Below are positions 22,016-34,603 of a DNA stretch of 64,000 nucleotides, piece by piece (within the stretch, counting starts at the first letter, position 1; the number at the start of each line of letters is the position of its first letter). The translations under genes were made by a program, and so were the position numbers. Source of the stretch: Termitomyces sp. T153. Lineage: Eukaryota; Basidiomycota; Agaricomycetes; Agaricales; Lyophyllaceae. Where the stretch lies: NCBI GenBank assembly GCA_018296165.2, contig JACKQL020000024.1, positions 682,001 through 746,000 on the forward strand, in the 5' to 3' direction. The notes beneath the pieces were generated by a model. That model made no database searches. It saw only the letters and a list, made by a program, of their open reading frames with translations, and was not told the DNA's origin.

Positions 22016-22837
22016 CTGGTCTCGGCTGCGATGCGAAGCACGTCATGCTTGATCGAGTAGTAAACCTTTTCCTCAGAGAAAGAGTGAATGTGCAAGGGCC
22101 CCTAGCAGAGACTGAAGCATGTCCGCGGCGTTGAAATGTGGCCAAGATTATGTCACCTGACAATTCGGTTTGTTTTCAAACCGTGAGACTAAACTCGATC
22201 GCTCCAGGCTTCAGCGCTAGCTTCAGCTCGAGCATGACGTCACTGGGTTTGCTTCTGTTACAATGTTACAATTTCAGCTATCTACCTCCGCTATGTAATA
22301 GCTAAGGACAATTCAAAGATGAAAGCCTCGGTAGACCTAGTAATAGAGGACATAACAATCAAATGAGTGACTAAGTAACAAGCTGTTTTCGAAGCAATGT
22401 TCCCCTTGCAATTCTCGTCGCGAAGCACTTATCAGGAACGATGTGTTTTCTGATCAATTAAGTATAAAGCTCCGATTTCACAGCGAACACCTACGATATG
22501 AATCGTTGGGCAGGCCTCAGAAGTTGCCACCTGGAATTGTTGCAGTGTCGGCTTTCTTTGGAACGACAGGGATAATATTCGTTACTCAGATCTATCGAAG
22601 CAACTTCACCTCTAACGAGACTGCAAGACTGATGCGTCCAACAGTAAGTACTTAGTCTGACACAGAGTTAACGTTAACTCGTGGTGAATGTTGATCCAAT
22701 GTGAAAAGAAATTGATCTCAAAATGAACCGTGTAGAAGAAGAAGACTACAATAAAAAATAGTTATAATTATATCCCATAACTTCACGCAATATGCGGTAA
22801 ATGAAACGAATGTCGGACTTAGGAACGAAAGAGTAGT
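22016..22837. other. Intergenic sequence, normal CpG
   Basis: About 800 bp between the repeat block and the 3' end of the membrane-protein gene. It holds a 70-codon plus-strand ORF (22,443-22,655) with one hydrophobic stretch and no recognisable domain. I see no supported gene here. Confidence 0.4.
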
Positions 22838-25800
22838 CTAAATTTTTGACTCCTTCCGCATATTGGTGTCTATGTAGCGGAATCTGACATCGCCCACTTG
22901 CTGTGCGATTTCGTGCAGCTCTAAATTCTTCTCGATCCCGGACATGCCACCGATCTCCATTAGCTCATCAGCATGGAAAGCTGCAATCCAGGAATAAACT
23001 TCAAACCCGCGATGGGGGACATTCAAGGGAAGTCTCGGCACGAAAAATCCGGCTAATAGCCCAAGGAGGAAGATGAGACCCAGATAGATGCCCATGAATA
23101 GTGGATTGATCGATGTGTTTGAAAGGACAAGGTCTCGGTACTGCCGTGCCAGGATGTCCCCAGTTCCTGAGAAATATGGAAGTATGTTGCTGGCATCTGC
23201 AAGTGCGCGAGCCTGGGCAAAGTGGGGAGCGGATAGTTCCATGTAGCCTAAGGGACCTTCCCCTTCGGTGTAGGAAACCACCTGGTGAAGTAGCCAAACG
23301 CTTGTCAATAACGTATTTTCTGTGCAAGACGAGATAGTGATCTAACCGTGGGTGAGGGAACATAGTACGCATCGCGTCCATTATCCTATGTTAATTATCA
23401 ATCCTCCATGGAAAGAGAAAAGGTCATAGGACAAACCTTGATAATTTGGTTGACGCTATTTCCGTGGGCACTTTCATAACTGTAAGCCATAGCCATGAGA
23501 CCGAGTAATCGCAGGAATGAGAAGTGGACATACACGTCAGCCAGTTTACTGGAGTTCAGCTGCTGGTGAACATCGGGGTCCGTCACGGAAAGGGGAAGCC
23601 CAATGAGTTCTTCTTGAATCTCTGGTGTGTCTTGTGAGCGAACCACGTTTCCGGGCTCCACGATTCTCGACGTGCTAGGTAAGCCGGTTGTGCTATTGTA
23701 AACCTCCACAATCCAAGGTTCGAATAGTTCCACACAGATCGCAGCGTCATAGCCAATCCACGTCGGGTTTCCTTGAGCATCCGGGATGCTCTCATCGCTT
23801 TTGCGTGCAAACGTGCCATTGGGGGTGTAGGAAGTGTTGAGTCTCACGAGTACTTCTTCAATCGAAATCCAGCCTTTTCCGTCTGCACCTATTTTCAAAT
23901 TAAAATGATGATCTCAGTCACTCAGTGCAGTATCTTACCCATAGACACTGGACGACTGAAAAAACTGTGCCCCACTCCGTTGTTACAGAATGCGGCTGTG
24001 CAATAATTCAGAAGGAGGAAGCTGAAGTCCTGGAAAGTCACGTACCTCCAAGGGCTATGTCGCTCATATTCAATGCCGTAGAAATTGCATCACCCGGCTG
24101 CACTACTTTTGTGATATCAAATGGTACCATAGATGACTCCGGATAGTCCACGCCGAAAGAAGAAAACAAGGAGGCAAGTACAGCCCGTGGAGTAAAAAGG
24201 TAGCTCATGCCATTGCTACTCATTGGAACACTGTTGAACAGTCAATTGGAACACTATATATGCGTTCATAAGGGGCAAATTACAGGTTAACCTCTGGATC
24301 AGGAAGTTTGGCACATCGAATCCGAATCCCCCATTTCGAGAACCTGCAATGTTAAGAATGAGTTAATAGTCAGTTGTAACTTCGTATAGCTACCTTATGA
24401 CCGAGCCTGGAAAGACCTCCTCTGGGCCATTGTCAAAGCTCACTGAGGGACTGAGGTTTAACGAAGGGTCTGTTGTCTCTGTATCAAAGGTACCAAAACC
24501 GCTCCCATTCGGAAGCAGTTGTGACATGATAGTCTCTGAAAAATAGATAGTATCACTGCCCCAAGAGAAGGAAACCACAGGTGGAAGTCCTCCATGGGTT
24601 GAAAATGGCGCCATGGTCCAAGTCAAAGCAAAATCCTTTGACAATTGGGTTAATATCTTAAAATGCATGATTACAATTGGAGAACACAAACCTCAAATGT
24701 AGGCTTCAATTGCGATGCACGCGCTATATCGGTGTCAGAGTTATCGCCTTTGATACTGATCTCTTCGTATCGTTCTCGTTGGTGCTATAAATAGACAGTC
24801 AACCGACGCCACACTTAAGAAAACTGGAAGGGCGTACGATGAGGTTGGAATCAATATTGATTAAACGCCCGAGAATGAACGGCAAGGTACCGGCTACCAG
24901 GACGAGGAGCAGAAAGAAGGCTATAAACAGGGACCACGGTCGTTGACTGTATGTTCGAATCAGTTTAATGTTTCTGAGTGTGAAAATATAATTTTCACTC
25001 GTAATCTTGTCGAGATCGTCGCGCTGTAGCAGGATGCATCGTCCTATTCCACAGAAGGCGTAGGGCAGTCAAAGCGCTTGTTGGATTCTCTGTGGTAGCC
25101 GCCAAATCCTTGAGCCGTACACCTGGGGAATCGTCAAAATGTGACTGATGTATTACCGTGGCCCAAGCTGAGAGACGTCGATTTTAGCTCGTAGGAGATA
25201 TCGCACGCGAGGAGAACTCACTTGCAGCCTCTAGATGACTTTTCGCGAGCGTAAGGAGACTGTATCCAAGACCCAAGCCAACAAGTCCACAGCCCACACC
25301 TACTATAAATCTCGTCCAAAAGATGGACTTATTGCGTGCGACGAGCGTCACCGCTAGTAGAATTGGGTAGGACACAAGACATAGCGCAGTGTGAAAAAAG
25401 ATCTTTCTCCAGTAAGGTATTTCGAAACCACTCGCGAGGGGCTGTTTTCCAAGTAAGGCCGAACGTGTCCTGAGGGAGTAGGATGGAGGAGGTTTAGAAG
25501 GACTATCTGTATACACCGCCGATCGATGCAGAGGTATTAGCAAAGGGGCGCTTGGCACAGATTTCGCTGATCCCGAGTGAGAAATAGGTTCAAATTCGAG
25601 AATCCGAGGGTCAAAATCTGGCTGGGACATGTCGTCATGGATGGCCTCGTTCAAAGACCGATATTGAATCTTTTGGGCGTTGCTCGTTGCCATAGTTTGG
25701 CATGAACCAGCCACAGTGAAAGGAACAATAGTGAGCTCCGTCGTAGAATCGCCATGATTATGGGTGACAACACGAACGGGTTGTGCCGAAGTGATCGGTG

Positions 25801-25903
25801 TAGGCACCGTTGATATGTGGCCCGTACTGAGAGTGTGGCCAAGCGGAATTTTCTGAGACGATGTTACCATATCCGAAATTCGGGCTTCTGGATCCTTGTC
25901 CAT
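22838..25903 (-). CDS. Multi-exon four-TM membrane protein, function unknown (826 aa)
   Basis: Ten exons by splice signals: 25903-25222, 25043-24838, 24784-24692, 24656-24394, 24343-24284, 24230-24046, 23995-23939, 23888-23437, 23385-23347, 23281-22838. They give one open frame of 827 codons. A Ser/Pro-rich cytosolic-type N-terminus is followed by two hydrophobic helices near residues 170-225 (FFHTALCLVSYPILLAVTLV, FIVGVGCGLVGLGLGYSLL). A third is in exon 2 (SLFIAFFLLLVLVAGTLPFI) and a fourth near the C-terminus (FMGIYLGLIFLLGLLAGFFV). A large region with NxS/T sites lies between helices 3 and 4 and is probably extracytosolic. Intron 1 (178 bp) is longer than the others; its acceptor is chosen because it alone keeps the frame. 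I do not recognise a named family; similar hypothetical proteins are common in Agaricomycetes. Confidence 0.75.
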
Positions 25904-26371
25904 AAACGAAGAAAAGCAGGAGAAGGAAGGATCCTGGAAGTTTGGACAACATATTAACGTTTTAAGACAAAGGAAACGATAGTCTTCGTTCCCACAGAGC
26001 TTTGTGCAATTTGGAGGTAGATCAAGGCAACATCAGGGTAAGCGTTCTCGGCTAAATCAGAACAAAAGACTGAAAAACCTCATGGGGCAAGTCGTGGCCT
26101 ACCATGCTGTACGCTAAGTGACTTTCAGTATATAGACATGACCAACGAGGATCAACGATTATCTTGGCTCAAGACGCGTACGTTGTGGGCTGTTGTGGGT
26201 ACACACCTAAGAGTCAGAGGTGATATGTACGTAGTAAATTTGTCTTGCGTTATGGTCACATGTCAATTACAGGGCAATCACTACATGTACATCCCCCTAT
26301 CCAGGTTCGAAAATCTCTCAAATTCTTTTTCGTGAAGAGTAATAGCTAACTCACATATGATGTCAAATTCA
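25904..26371. other. Intergenic sequence between the membrane-protein gene and KRR1
   Basis: About 470 bp holding the promoter side of the membrane-protein gene and the 3' end of KRR1, both on the minus strand. No ORF with coding character was found. A pyrimidine/purine-rich stretch lies next to 25,904, as expected near a fungal start codon. Confidence 0.4.
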
Positions 26372-27920
<1,549 letters not shown>

Positions 27921-28066
27921 GATGACGGGAAAGAGTTGAACGGTTGAGGCTTTTGATCCAAACAACAAATTGTTCCGAGTGTTGTCCTCAACTTCCATCT
28001 TCACGCCCTTGAAAGCTTGGATCCTCTCTTTCTTTTTTTCTATCCTGTCTCTACTTCTCGCATCTA
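27921..28066. promoter_or_regulatory. Shared divergent promoter of KRR1 and the NCBP3-type gene
   Basis: The 146 bp between the two start codons must hold the core promoters and 5' leaders of both genes. It contains pyrimidine-rich tracts on each strand (for example TCTCTTTCTTTTTTTC just before the plus-strand start). I see no clear TATA box. Shared regulation is an inference from spacing only. Confidence 0.55.
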
Positions 28067-29360
28067 ATGGACACCTCAGATGTTGCACCCGACGTTTTCG
28101 ACGCGACTTTATCTTACGACGACACAACACCTTATGAAGAACAAGTACCAACACATCCATCAAATGACCCAACGCCGGCTTCACTTGCAAACCGCATTGG
28201 GAGCACAAAGTTGTACTTGCTTTCCGAGACGTCCATCGCTAGAGCAGGCAAGGTGCGCTAGCAGCATGTAATCGGAGGTGTGCCCGAGAGGACCTAATGT
28301 AAGAGTTCGGTAAGCGCAAACATACAGAAGAAGAAGCGGAAGAGGATGTAGACGAAGAAATGGACGAAGGTAAGTTGTTGCCCTTGTCAATGAATTAAAT
28401 CCATATAGATACCCTTCAGATACGACACATCGAGGAAACGCGCTACTTCTACGTGGTTCGCCAATTGCCCATCTACCTACGGCACGCCTGTTCGCGTACG
28501 CCAAACATTTCGATGCTCAACCTATGGGTTTGGAATGGGTTGACGACAACACCTGTGTATTCGTCTTCTCCACCAGGAACTCAGCTCGGCTCGCCTACCG
28601 CTACCTTCAGAAGAGCCCTGCAGAAAATTCCGATGACGATGGCTTCGTGACCGCCAAATCAATTCCGATTGCTTTCTGGCCGCCAGAAGAACGCATCAAC
28701 AACAGCTTAGGCAAGGGTGAAGGTTTGAAGGGGACTGTCAGGATGCGGTGGGCGCTCAACGAAGATGTCAAGAAGAAAGGGGCGAGGAAGGAGAGTGCTT
28801 TTTACAAGAAGCACGGTAGATTAGCAGGCAAAGAGATCTACGAAGGGGAGGGTGTTCCAGCTGCGAAAAGACGACGCGAGGAAGATGGAGAAGAGCTTTT
28901 GCAAAGAGCAAAACTGGACGAGGAACTAGACGAATTCCTCAGAGAAGATGAAGAGGCTTCTCTCGTGTCGCCTCCTTCCAAGATGCGTTCCGACTACATC
29001 TCTGCAAATGGACGGACGCTTTTGGAACGAACATCTGCTCTTCGGTTACACCCAGAGCCCGAGCGTCTACGCCTGGCGGACAGGTTGATGGCACCGCTGC
29101 CTCGGCGGGCACGGCACGGAACTCTTGCTATGCGTTCTGATGAAGGGGAAGATCTTGGTTCCCGTATCTGGTCAGAAAAGCTGCAGTGGGGTCCTTCTGA
29201 AGGGAAGGAATTTCGGGGAGGGCGAGGCGACGGGCATAATCGCCGAAGTGATGGAAGGGGCAAGCGACGTGGTGATAGACCGCCACGCCATCGGTCAAAG
29301 AAAATGACCCAGCAAGAACTCGATGACGAGATAGACGCGTTCTTAAACGAAAAAGAATGA
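28067..29360 (+). CDS. NCBP3-type nuclear cap-binding/mRNA export protein (396 aa)
   Basis: Three exons (28067-28252, 28306-28369, 28420-29360) give 397 codons. An acidic N-terminus (TEEEAEEDVDEEMDE) is followed by an RRM-like domain with ALLLRGSPIAHLPTARLFAY and LEWVDDNTCVFVFSTRNSAR, matching the NCBP3 domain (formerly DUF2414). This domain binds capped RNA in human NCBP3. The middle has RWALNEDVKKKGARKESAFY. The C-terminus has an Arg/Gly-rich segment (GRGDGHNRRSDGRGKRRGD) and ends in MTQQELDDEIDAFLNEKE, the FoP/ALYREF-type C-terminal motif that contacts export helicases. Together this suggests a nuclear protein linking capped mRNA to export. ARS2 and NCBP1 are in the same window. Confidence 0.8.
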
Positions 29361-30318
29361 AAGCTTACCCTTTTCTTGATTTTACATGGATATCTTTTCA
29401 ATTTGTATGTACTTCGTACACCTCTACCCCACTCAATTGTTATCACTTTATCTAGTTTTATCTACAGTGTTGCATCATAGAATGCACATCATTTTGTACT
29501 CGTCGCAGCATTATCGCCGGCATGGTCCTGATCGATGCATGACATGAGTGAAACCAGAGTAACTGTCTGCCATCAAGCTTCAGTCTTTGACAAGCCGCTT
29601 GTACATCACGTCTGCCAAAGTGGTGGCAAGTTGCTGAGTCTCCACCGATACTGACGATACGATTTACAGTTGTCAGATGATCTTCATCTCCAGCGGTTGT
29701 CTCGAGAAGCGCGACATTGTGGCCACCATTTTCAACATATTATGCGGCGCTTTAGCCCGCATAGAATTAGAAAATTACGTTGGGTAGTAACGCCATCAGT
29801 CGCAGTGTTGCCAGCTGCAGGTTTGTCGACTTGGTGGGCTTGGTCAGCCGCTCTCTGACAGATCTCGATTAGTATGGGAGGCGATCTATCGCATTCTCTC
29901 AAGGTACGTATCAACTACTTCCCGCTGACAGGGGCATCGAGGTGTCAATCTACTTCCGATATTTGTGCGTGGTAACAAAAAACTAGAAGATCAAAATAAT
30001 TATCTTCTCAGATGACTGTATCTATCTATAGATTGCCTGGCCGGTGGAAAACTTCCAGACTCAAATTGGTGATCACTGCGGGTGTGACAAACCACAACTC
30101 CGTCTTACCTTCGTGAAACGCGAAACTGCAGAAACGCGACACTGCACAACAACGAGTAAGTCTCTCGACGACACTTATCCGATACCCGATGCTATCTTCT
30201 TCTGATGGGTAAACCCCCTTAGCTCTCAGAATTGTCGTATAAGTACTGCACAACCAACATATAGACCAGAGTATAGACTGACAAACCCCCCAATATCCTC
30301 TTTCTCTAGCAACACACA
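29361..30318. other. Intergenic region
   Basis: About 960 bp with several short ORFs (up to 97 codons) on both strands and no domain I recognise. It holds the 3' end of the NCBP3-type gene and the promoter of the NmrA-type gene. A possible TATA-like TATAAGTACT on the complementary strand lies near 30,235-30,245. Confidence 0.4.
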
Positions 30319-31536
30319 ATGTCGGACAAGAAACTCATCTTGATTATTGGCGCTACCGGCGCACAAGGGATGAAGGTCATTCCTACTTTGCTCGCGCCGA
30401 GCGAGGACGGCACAACATCACCCTATGCTGTACGCGCTCTTACCAGAGATCGCAACAATAGGAGAGCCAAAGAGCTAGAAGCATTGGGTGTTGAGCTCTT
30501 TGAAGGTATTTATATACGCTCAGGGATTACATGTTCACTTTCCAACCACCGCAGGCCGCTTTGATGATCTCCCGACGGTCGCTGCTGCCCTTGAAGGATG
30601 TTATGGAGCATGGGTCAACACTGACACCTATACCGTCGGTGAAGAGAGGGAAATTTATGCTGGTATCAAGATATACGAGGCCTCGAGGCGCACATCTACT
30701 ATGCGCCACTTGATATGGAGTAATCTCGACTATGGCAGCAAGGTTAGTTATTTTGAACTTCTCAATGAAAGCTAGCTCTATTTTGTGTAGCTTGGTCATT
30801 ATGACCCTATCTATAAGGCCGAACATCACGATGCCAAGGGTATCGTTAATGAGTTCCTTAAGAGTCAGCCTTCTTCTCTCGGCAATGGCTTGACTTGGAC
30901 ATCGATCACATCAGGAGTTTACTTTGAGATGTTAAACTATGTACGTCTTTCCATGAATTACTACTATCATATCTTTGAGTATACTTTCAGCCGCTCTGTG
31001 GCCCACTCAATAGGCGTGAGGACGGCACGGTTGTTTTCGCCTCCCCGATAGGTGATGGGCACATTCCCATGATCTCGCTCGACGACCTCGGTTGGTGGGT
31101 CCGTTACACACTTGACAACCGTGAGGCAACATCTGGCAAGGACCTCGAGATCGCAAGCGACATGGTTGGGTGGGACTACCTCTCCGAGACCTTCACAAAA
31201 GTGACTGGTACGCCCTCTGTACACAAGCGGCTTACACTTGACGAGTGGTTTAGCTGTCTAACGGGTGCTCAACGTCCCATTGCGAACGAGAAGAAGGAGG
31301 GTGACGGCTCAACCACAATCCGTCAGAGCTTCTCTGGGTTCTGGTGTCTCTGGAGGGATGATATCATTCGGAGAGATATGGATTGGGTTAGGAGCATTCA
31401 TCCCAAAGGCCATACACTTGAAAGTTGGATGCGCACGACCGGGTACACCGGGAAGATTGGCTCTACGGCACTCAAGAACGCGGAAGATGGAAAGGGCAGG
31501 TTACTCCCCAACAAGGCTGTCACTATTACGCTATAG
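30319..31536 (+). CDS. NmrA-family NAD(P)-binding protein (356 aa)
   Basis: Four exons (30319-30505, 30555-30742, 30791-30940, 30991-31536) give 357 codons. The N-terminus LILIIGATGAQG is the GxxGxxG dinucleotide-binding loop of the NmrA/HSCARG branch of atypical short-chain dehydrogenases. It is followed by VRALTRDRNNRRAKELEALG, the usual second strand with an Arg that can select NADP. FDDLPTVAAALEGCYGAWVN and the later HLIWSNLDYGSK fit the same fold. The family lacks the SDR catalytic Tyr-Lys pair and mostly acts as redox sensors or substrate-specific reductases. Which it is here cannot be told. The start is the first ATG after a CAACACACA leader. Confidence 0.88.
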
Positions 31537-32487
31537 AAACCTCTGTGGAGTCTTCGTACATCTATGTCTAATACGATAAACATACTATTCTGAGTTGGCT
31601 CTTCTCATGGTCGTCAAATGTTCAAGAATACTTTACACCTGTAATAGGCGGGACTTCGCTCAATGCTCCCATAATAAGTACTGGGAATTCATCCAGAACA
31701 CGTTCATGATTTATGTATACAATTGTTATCCATTCAATATCCTTTCGTGTCAATCCAACTTTTTTTGAGCACTATCACTGTAAGTAATATCTTGGTTGCT
31801 TGCATTTATAGTTTTGATTTGAAATTACTATATAGTCTACGGCGGAAAGTGTATAACTGGCAGTGTCCCTCTCCACCACCTTATAATATGTAAGTGTCAC
31901 GCAGTACTAGTTCTGAATGGGGAACTAAACTTACTACTGTACCATCAGGACTGGATCAGAGAGCTTTGACGTGTCGTAATCGCACGGCAACAATCGCGGC
32001 TACGTGACGATTACAGGCAGAAATTAACACTGGACACGACCTACCAACATTTACTTGGATCAGAGAGGGACAGGGTGGGCCACTTGCAATTTCTGAGGTC
32101 TTAGAGTTTCCACAGCTTTTCGGCGCAGGGTCAACGGTGATGTTGGTGATCTCGCACTGATTAGCAGTAATGGGAACGACCGACGGGCGAAGGGAACTTG
32201 TACTAAAAGTTGACAAGTTCTATCTTCTTTCGTTCATCATCTCTCGAAAACGAGCAACTTTGTTGTTCGATGGTGGACACACTAGTAAAAGTGGTATGTC
32301 ATCCCCAGAGGCCGCTCTGATTATGAAACTTGGGAATTCGGGCAGCCCTTCCAATCCTTTTTGGCCTTCGGAACATTCAAATCTGACGAGGTCATTCTTG
32401 AAGAGGTGCATATCAGTACTGAGTATTCTCGCCTGATGGTATCCAGGTGAGCATCTGTCCGATGTTCCTAAATACTCAAATGTTTCG
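31537..32487. other. Region without supported gene
   Basis: AT-rich sequence to about 31,950, then two minus-strand ORFs (32,519-32,220 and 32,216-31,956). The second has several Cys (ANQCEITNITV, SCGNSKTSEIAS, GPPCPS) and a possible GTTGGT intron start, so an undetected small spliced minus-strand gene is possible. I could not build a convincing model. Confidence 0.3.
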
Positions 32488-33945
32488 ATGCCATGTAGAC
32501 ATTCATCAGTATATGGCAAGACTTTACATGAAGAAGATATCGTCCAAACCCCTCGAAACAGTCCTGTTGTTGTTGAAAGGCGCCCCGTGAAACAGCAAAG
32601 GCTCTTCTTTGAAGGAGTCGAAGTTATGACAATTGATTCAGTTTACGGCAACTTGAAGAAAGTGCAGGCGTACAAGCTGATACTCCTCCAGTGAATGAAA
32701 TAGATGAGAAGATGGAAAGAATGAAAAACATAATTTTTCTTGCATGTGCAAGTTATCCTACTTATAGTTGACTAGTAGCCCGAGGTGAAGTGGGCTTTGG
32801 TCTCAGCCTTGATACTATCCATCATCGTCTTTTTGTGGGTAAGTCTTGATCATATCCCATCATACTCGAGAAGGTGGTAAAAGATATCATGGGTCAAATG
32901 GCGGTTTATATCATCGCTTAATACCTGGTCTGCCTTGCCGTCTACTGGGAAGCACTTTCTCAATGTCCACGGATTCAACAACTTCATGTACCCTAATTTG
33001 AATCTGGACCCATATGCACCGGAATTGTCTGCGCCACCCGGGTTGTTCTTTTGCTGTCAAGGGAGACGGACCCTCGACATGGGACTCCAGATACGATACA
33101 GGTGCTCCAAAGAGAGTGATAACACGCATTCGCTCTGGGATATGGCAATATCAAGGCCAATATGTCCTCACTCCAGCTAGGTCATTGACCAAGGAGGAAT
33201 GGACGGCCCAGAGTTCCACGGTTTGTGCTCAAGCTTTTTCATGGAACATGTACTTGGCTGCTGGACCATCCAACAGGTCCGCTCTACGTGGGAAAGCAAA
33301 TTATGAGGAAAAACTGGGCAAGGGCTATTCGATGTCGTCGAGTGACACTTCGAAAGCAGTACGGAAGTAAATTTACAGAGAAAGAATTTAAAAAGGCAAT
33401 CAAGAAGAAGGTTTCCTACAAGGATGATGGAATTTATGAAGAGGACATTCCCCAGGCTCTTCTATCCGGAGACGAGGTATGGTGAATTCAAGTTCTTTTA
33501 CCCAAAAGTAGCACTGAAACCTGTCCATGACAGTTCATGACTGTAGTGGACGGTGAAATGTAAAGGCTACGATGCTGACTCCCAGCGCAATCTCGCTGAC
33601 AAGTACTCCACGTGGGTCCCTCCGCCGCCACCAAAGTCGAAGAAAGGTCAAGGCCAAGGAGAAGGTAAGGGGACTGCTGTGACAGGCAGACGAGAGTCAG
33701 GCCTGGACGACAAATGGAGAGGATGATTCCGACAATCAGAGTACGAGGAGATGAAGCGAAACAATCATGTAGCATCGAAGAAAACCTCACAGGAATCAAC
33801 GACTATGGAAAACAAAGCAGCGCAGGGCGGAAAGAAAAAAGAAACCAAAGCACAATGTAATTGAGATTGACGAGGAGGGATCGGTGCACAAGAGTCGGGG
33901 AACACGATCGCGTCCTATTCAAATTTGGGACTGGTTTCTCATATT
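32488..33945 (+). pseudogene. DUF6697-like gene relic (two frameshifts)
   Basis: Plus-strand coding sequence split over three frames: NLDPYAPELSAPPGLFF near 32,995-33,050, then WQYQGQYVLTPARSLTKEEW near 33,140-33,200, then GKQIMRKNWARAIRCRRVTL and KFTEKEFKKAIKKKVSYKDD to 33,484. A later stretch GYDADSQRNLADKYSTWVPP lies near 33,568. These match a domain found repeatedly in basidiomycete hypothetical proteins that I recall as DUF6697. An upstream piece (RRPVKQQRLFFEGVEVMTID, 32,580-32,640) probably belongs to the same gene. Function of the domain is unknown. Frame changes without splice signals indicate a pseudogene. Confidence 0.55.
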
Positions 33946-34603
33946 ATAGTCAATTTTGTTCATGATCAGGAACATCATCTTCCAGATTGCCTCACCATTT
34001 CTAAGATGTACATTACTTGCTGATGATTTCCTGTAACCAAACACTTGAGAAGCGTCTCCATCCACTTAGAAAAGCCCCATTTATACTTCTCAGACACGCG
34101 TACGGCTCCAATATAGGTGCCCATGATGCAAGATGCAGGTGATCAGTGAAGTTTTTTCGAGGGAGAGCTACTACACTCCGATTGATTGGAAAGTTAGTCA
34201 AAAGGAGGAGTTGACCAATGGCCGTGGATTGCAGAGAAAAAAGCTTTCCAGAGGCTTTCGCAAGAACCATGATGATAAATCTCTGTAATGCCTCAAGATC
34301 TCACACATCGCCATGTGCATGAATGATGAGCAAGGTATCTCTTGTGCACGGACCCTGCGTGTCGGAGTTCATATATTTAAGTCGGCATCTGAAGCGGGAA
34401 TGAGTGAGAGAGTTGAGCATGTTGGCAGGGTTGATCGCGAACACCATTGAGCAGAGTTGAGCTCGTCGTTGTGGCCAACGTCCAACGCTTTGTGTCGTGA
34501 TCCCAAGAGGTCTGTGCTTCACTATGCTCGACCTCACTCAGACAGGCTCTGATCGGCCGTCTTCTCTTCTCTCTCTCTACCTCAGCTTTCTTTCTTCTTA
34601 ATC
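33946..34603. other. Intergenic region upstream of ARS2
   Basis: About 660 bp. Short ORFs on the minus strand have no recognisable domain. Just before the ARS2 start there is a pyrimidine-rich run (CTTCTCTTCTCTCTCTCTAC, 34,561-34,580), a common feature of basidiomycete promoters near the transcription start. Confidence 0.45.

Noticed and set aside
25043..25122. Possible frameshift in the membrane-protein gene using an acceptor at 25,123
   Set aside because: Using the TAG acceptor at 25,044 gives an uninterrupted frame through all ten exons, so no frameshift is needed.
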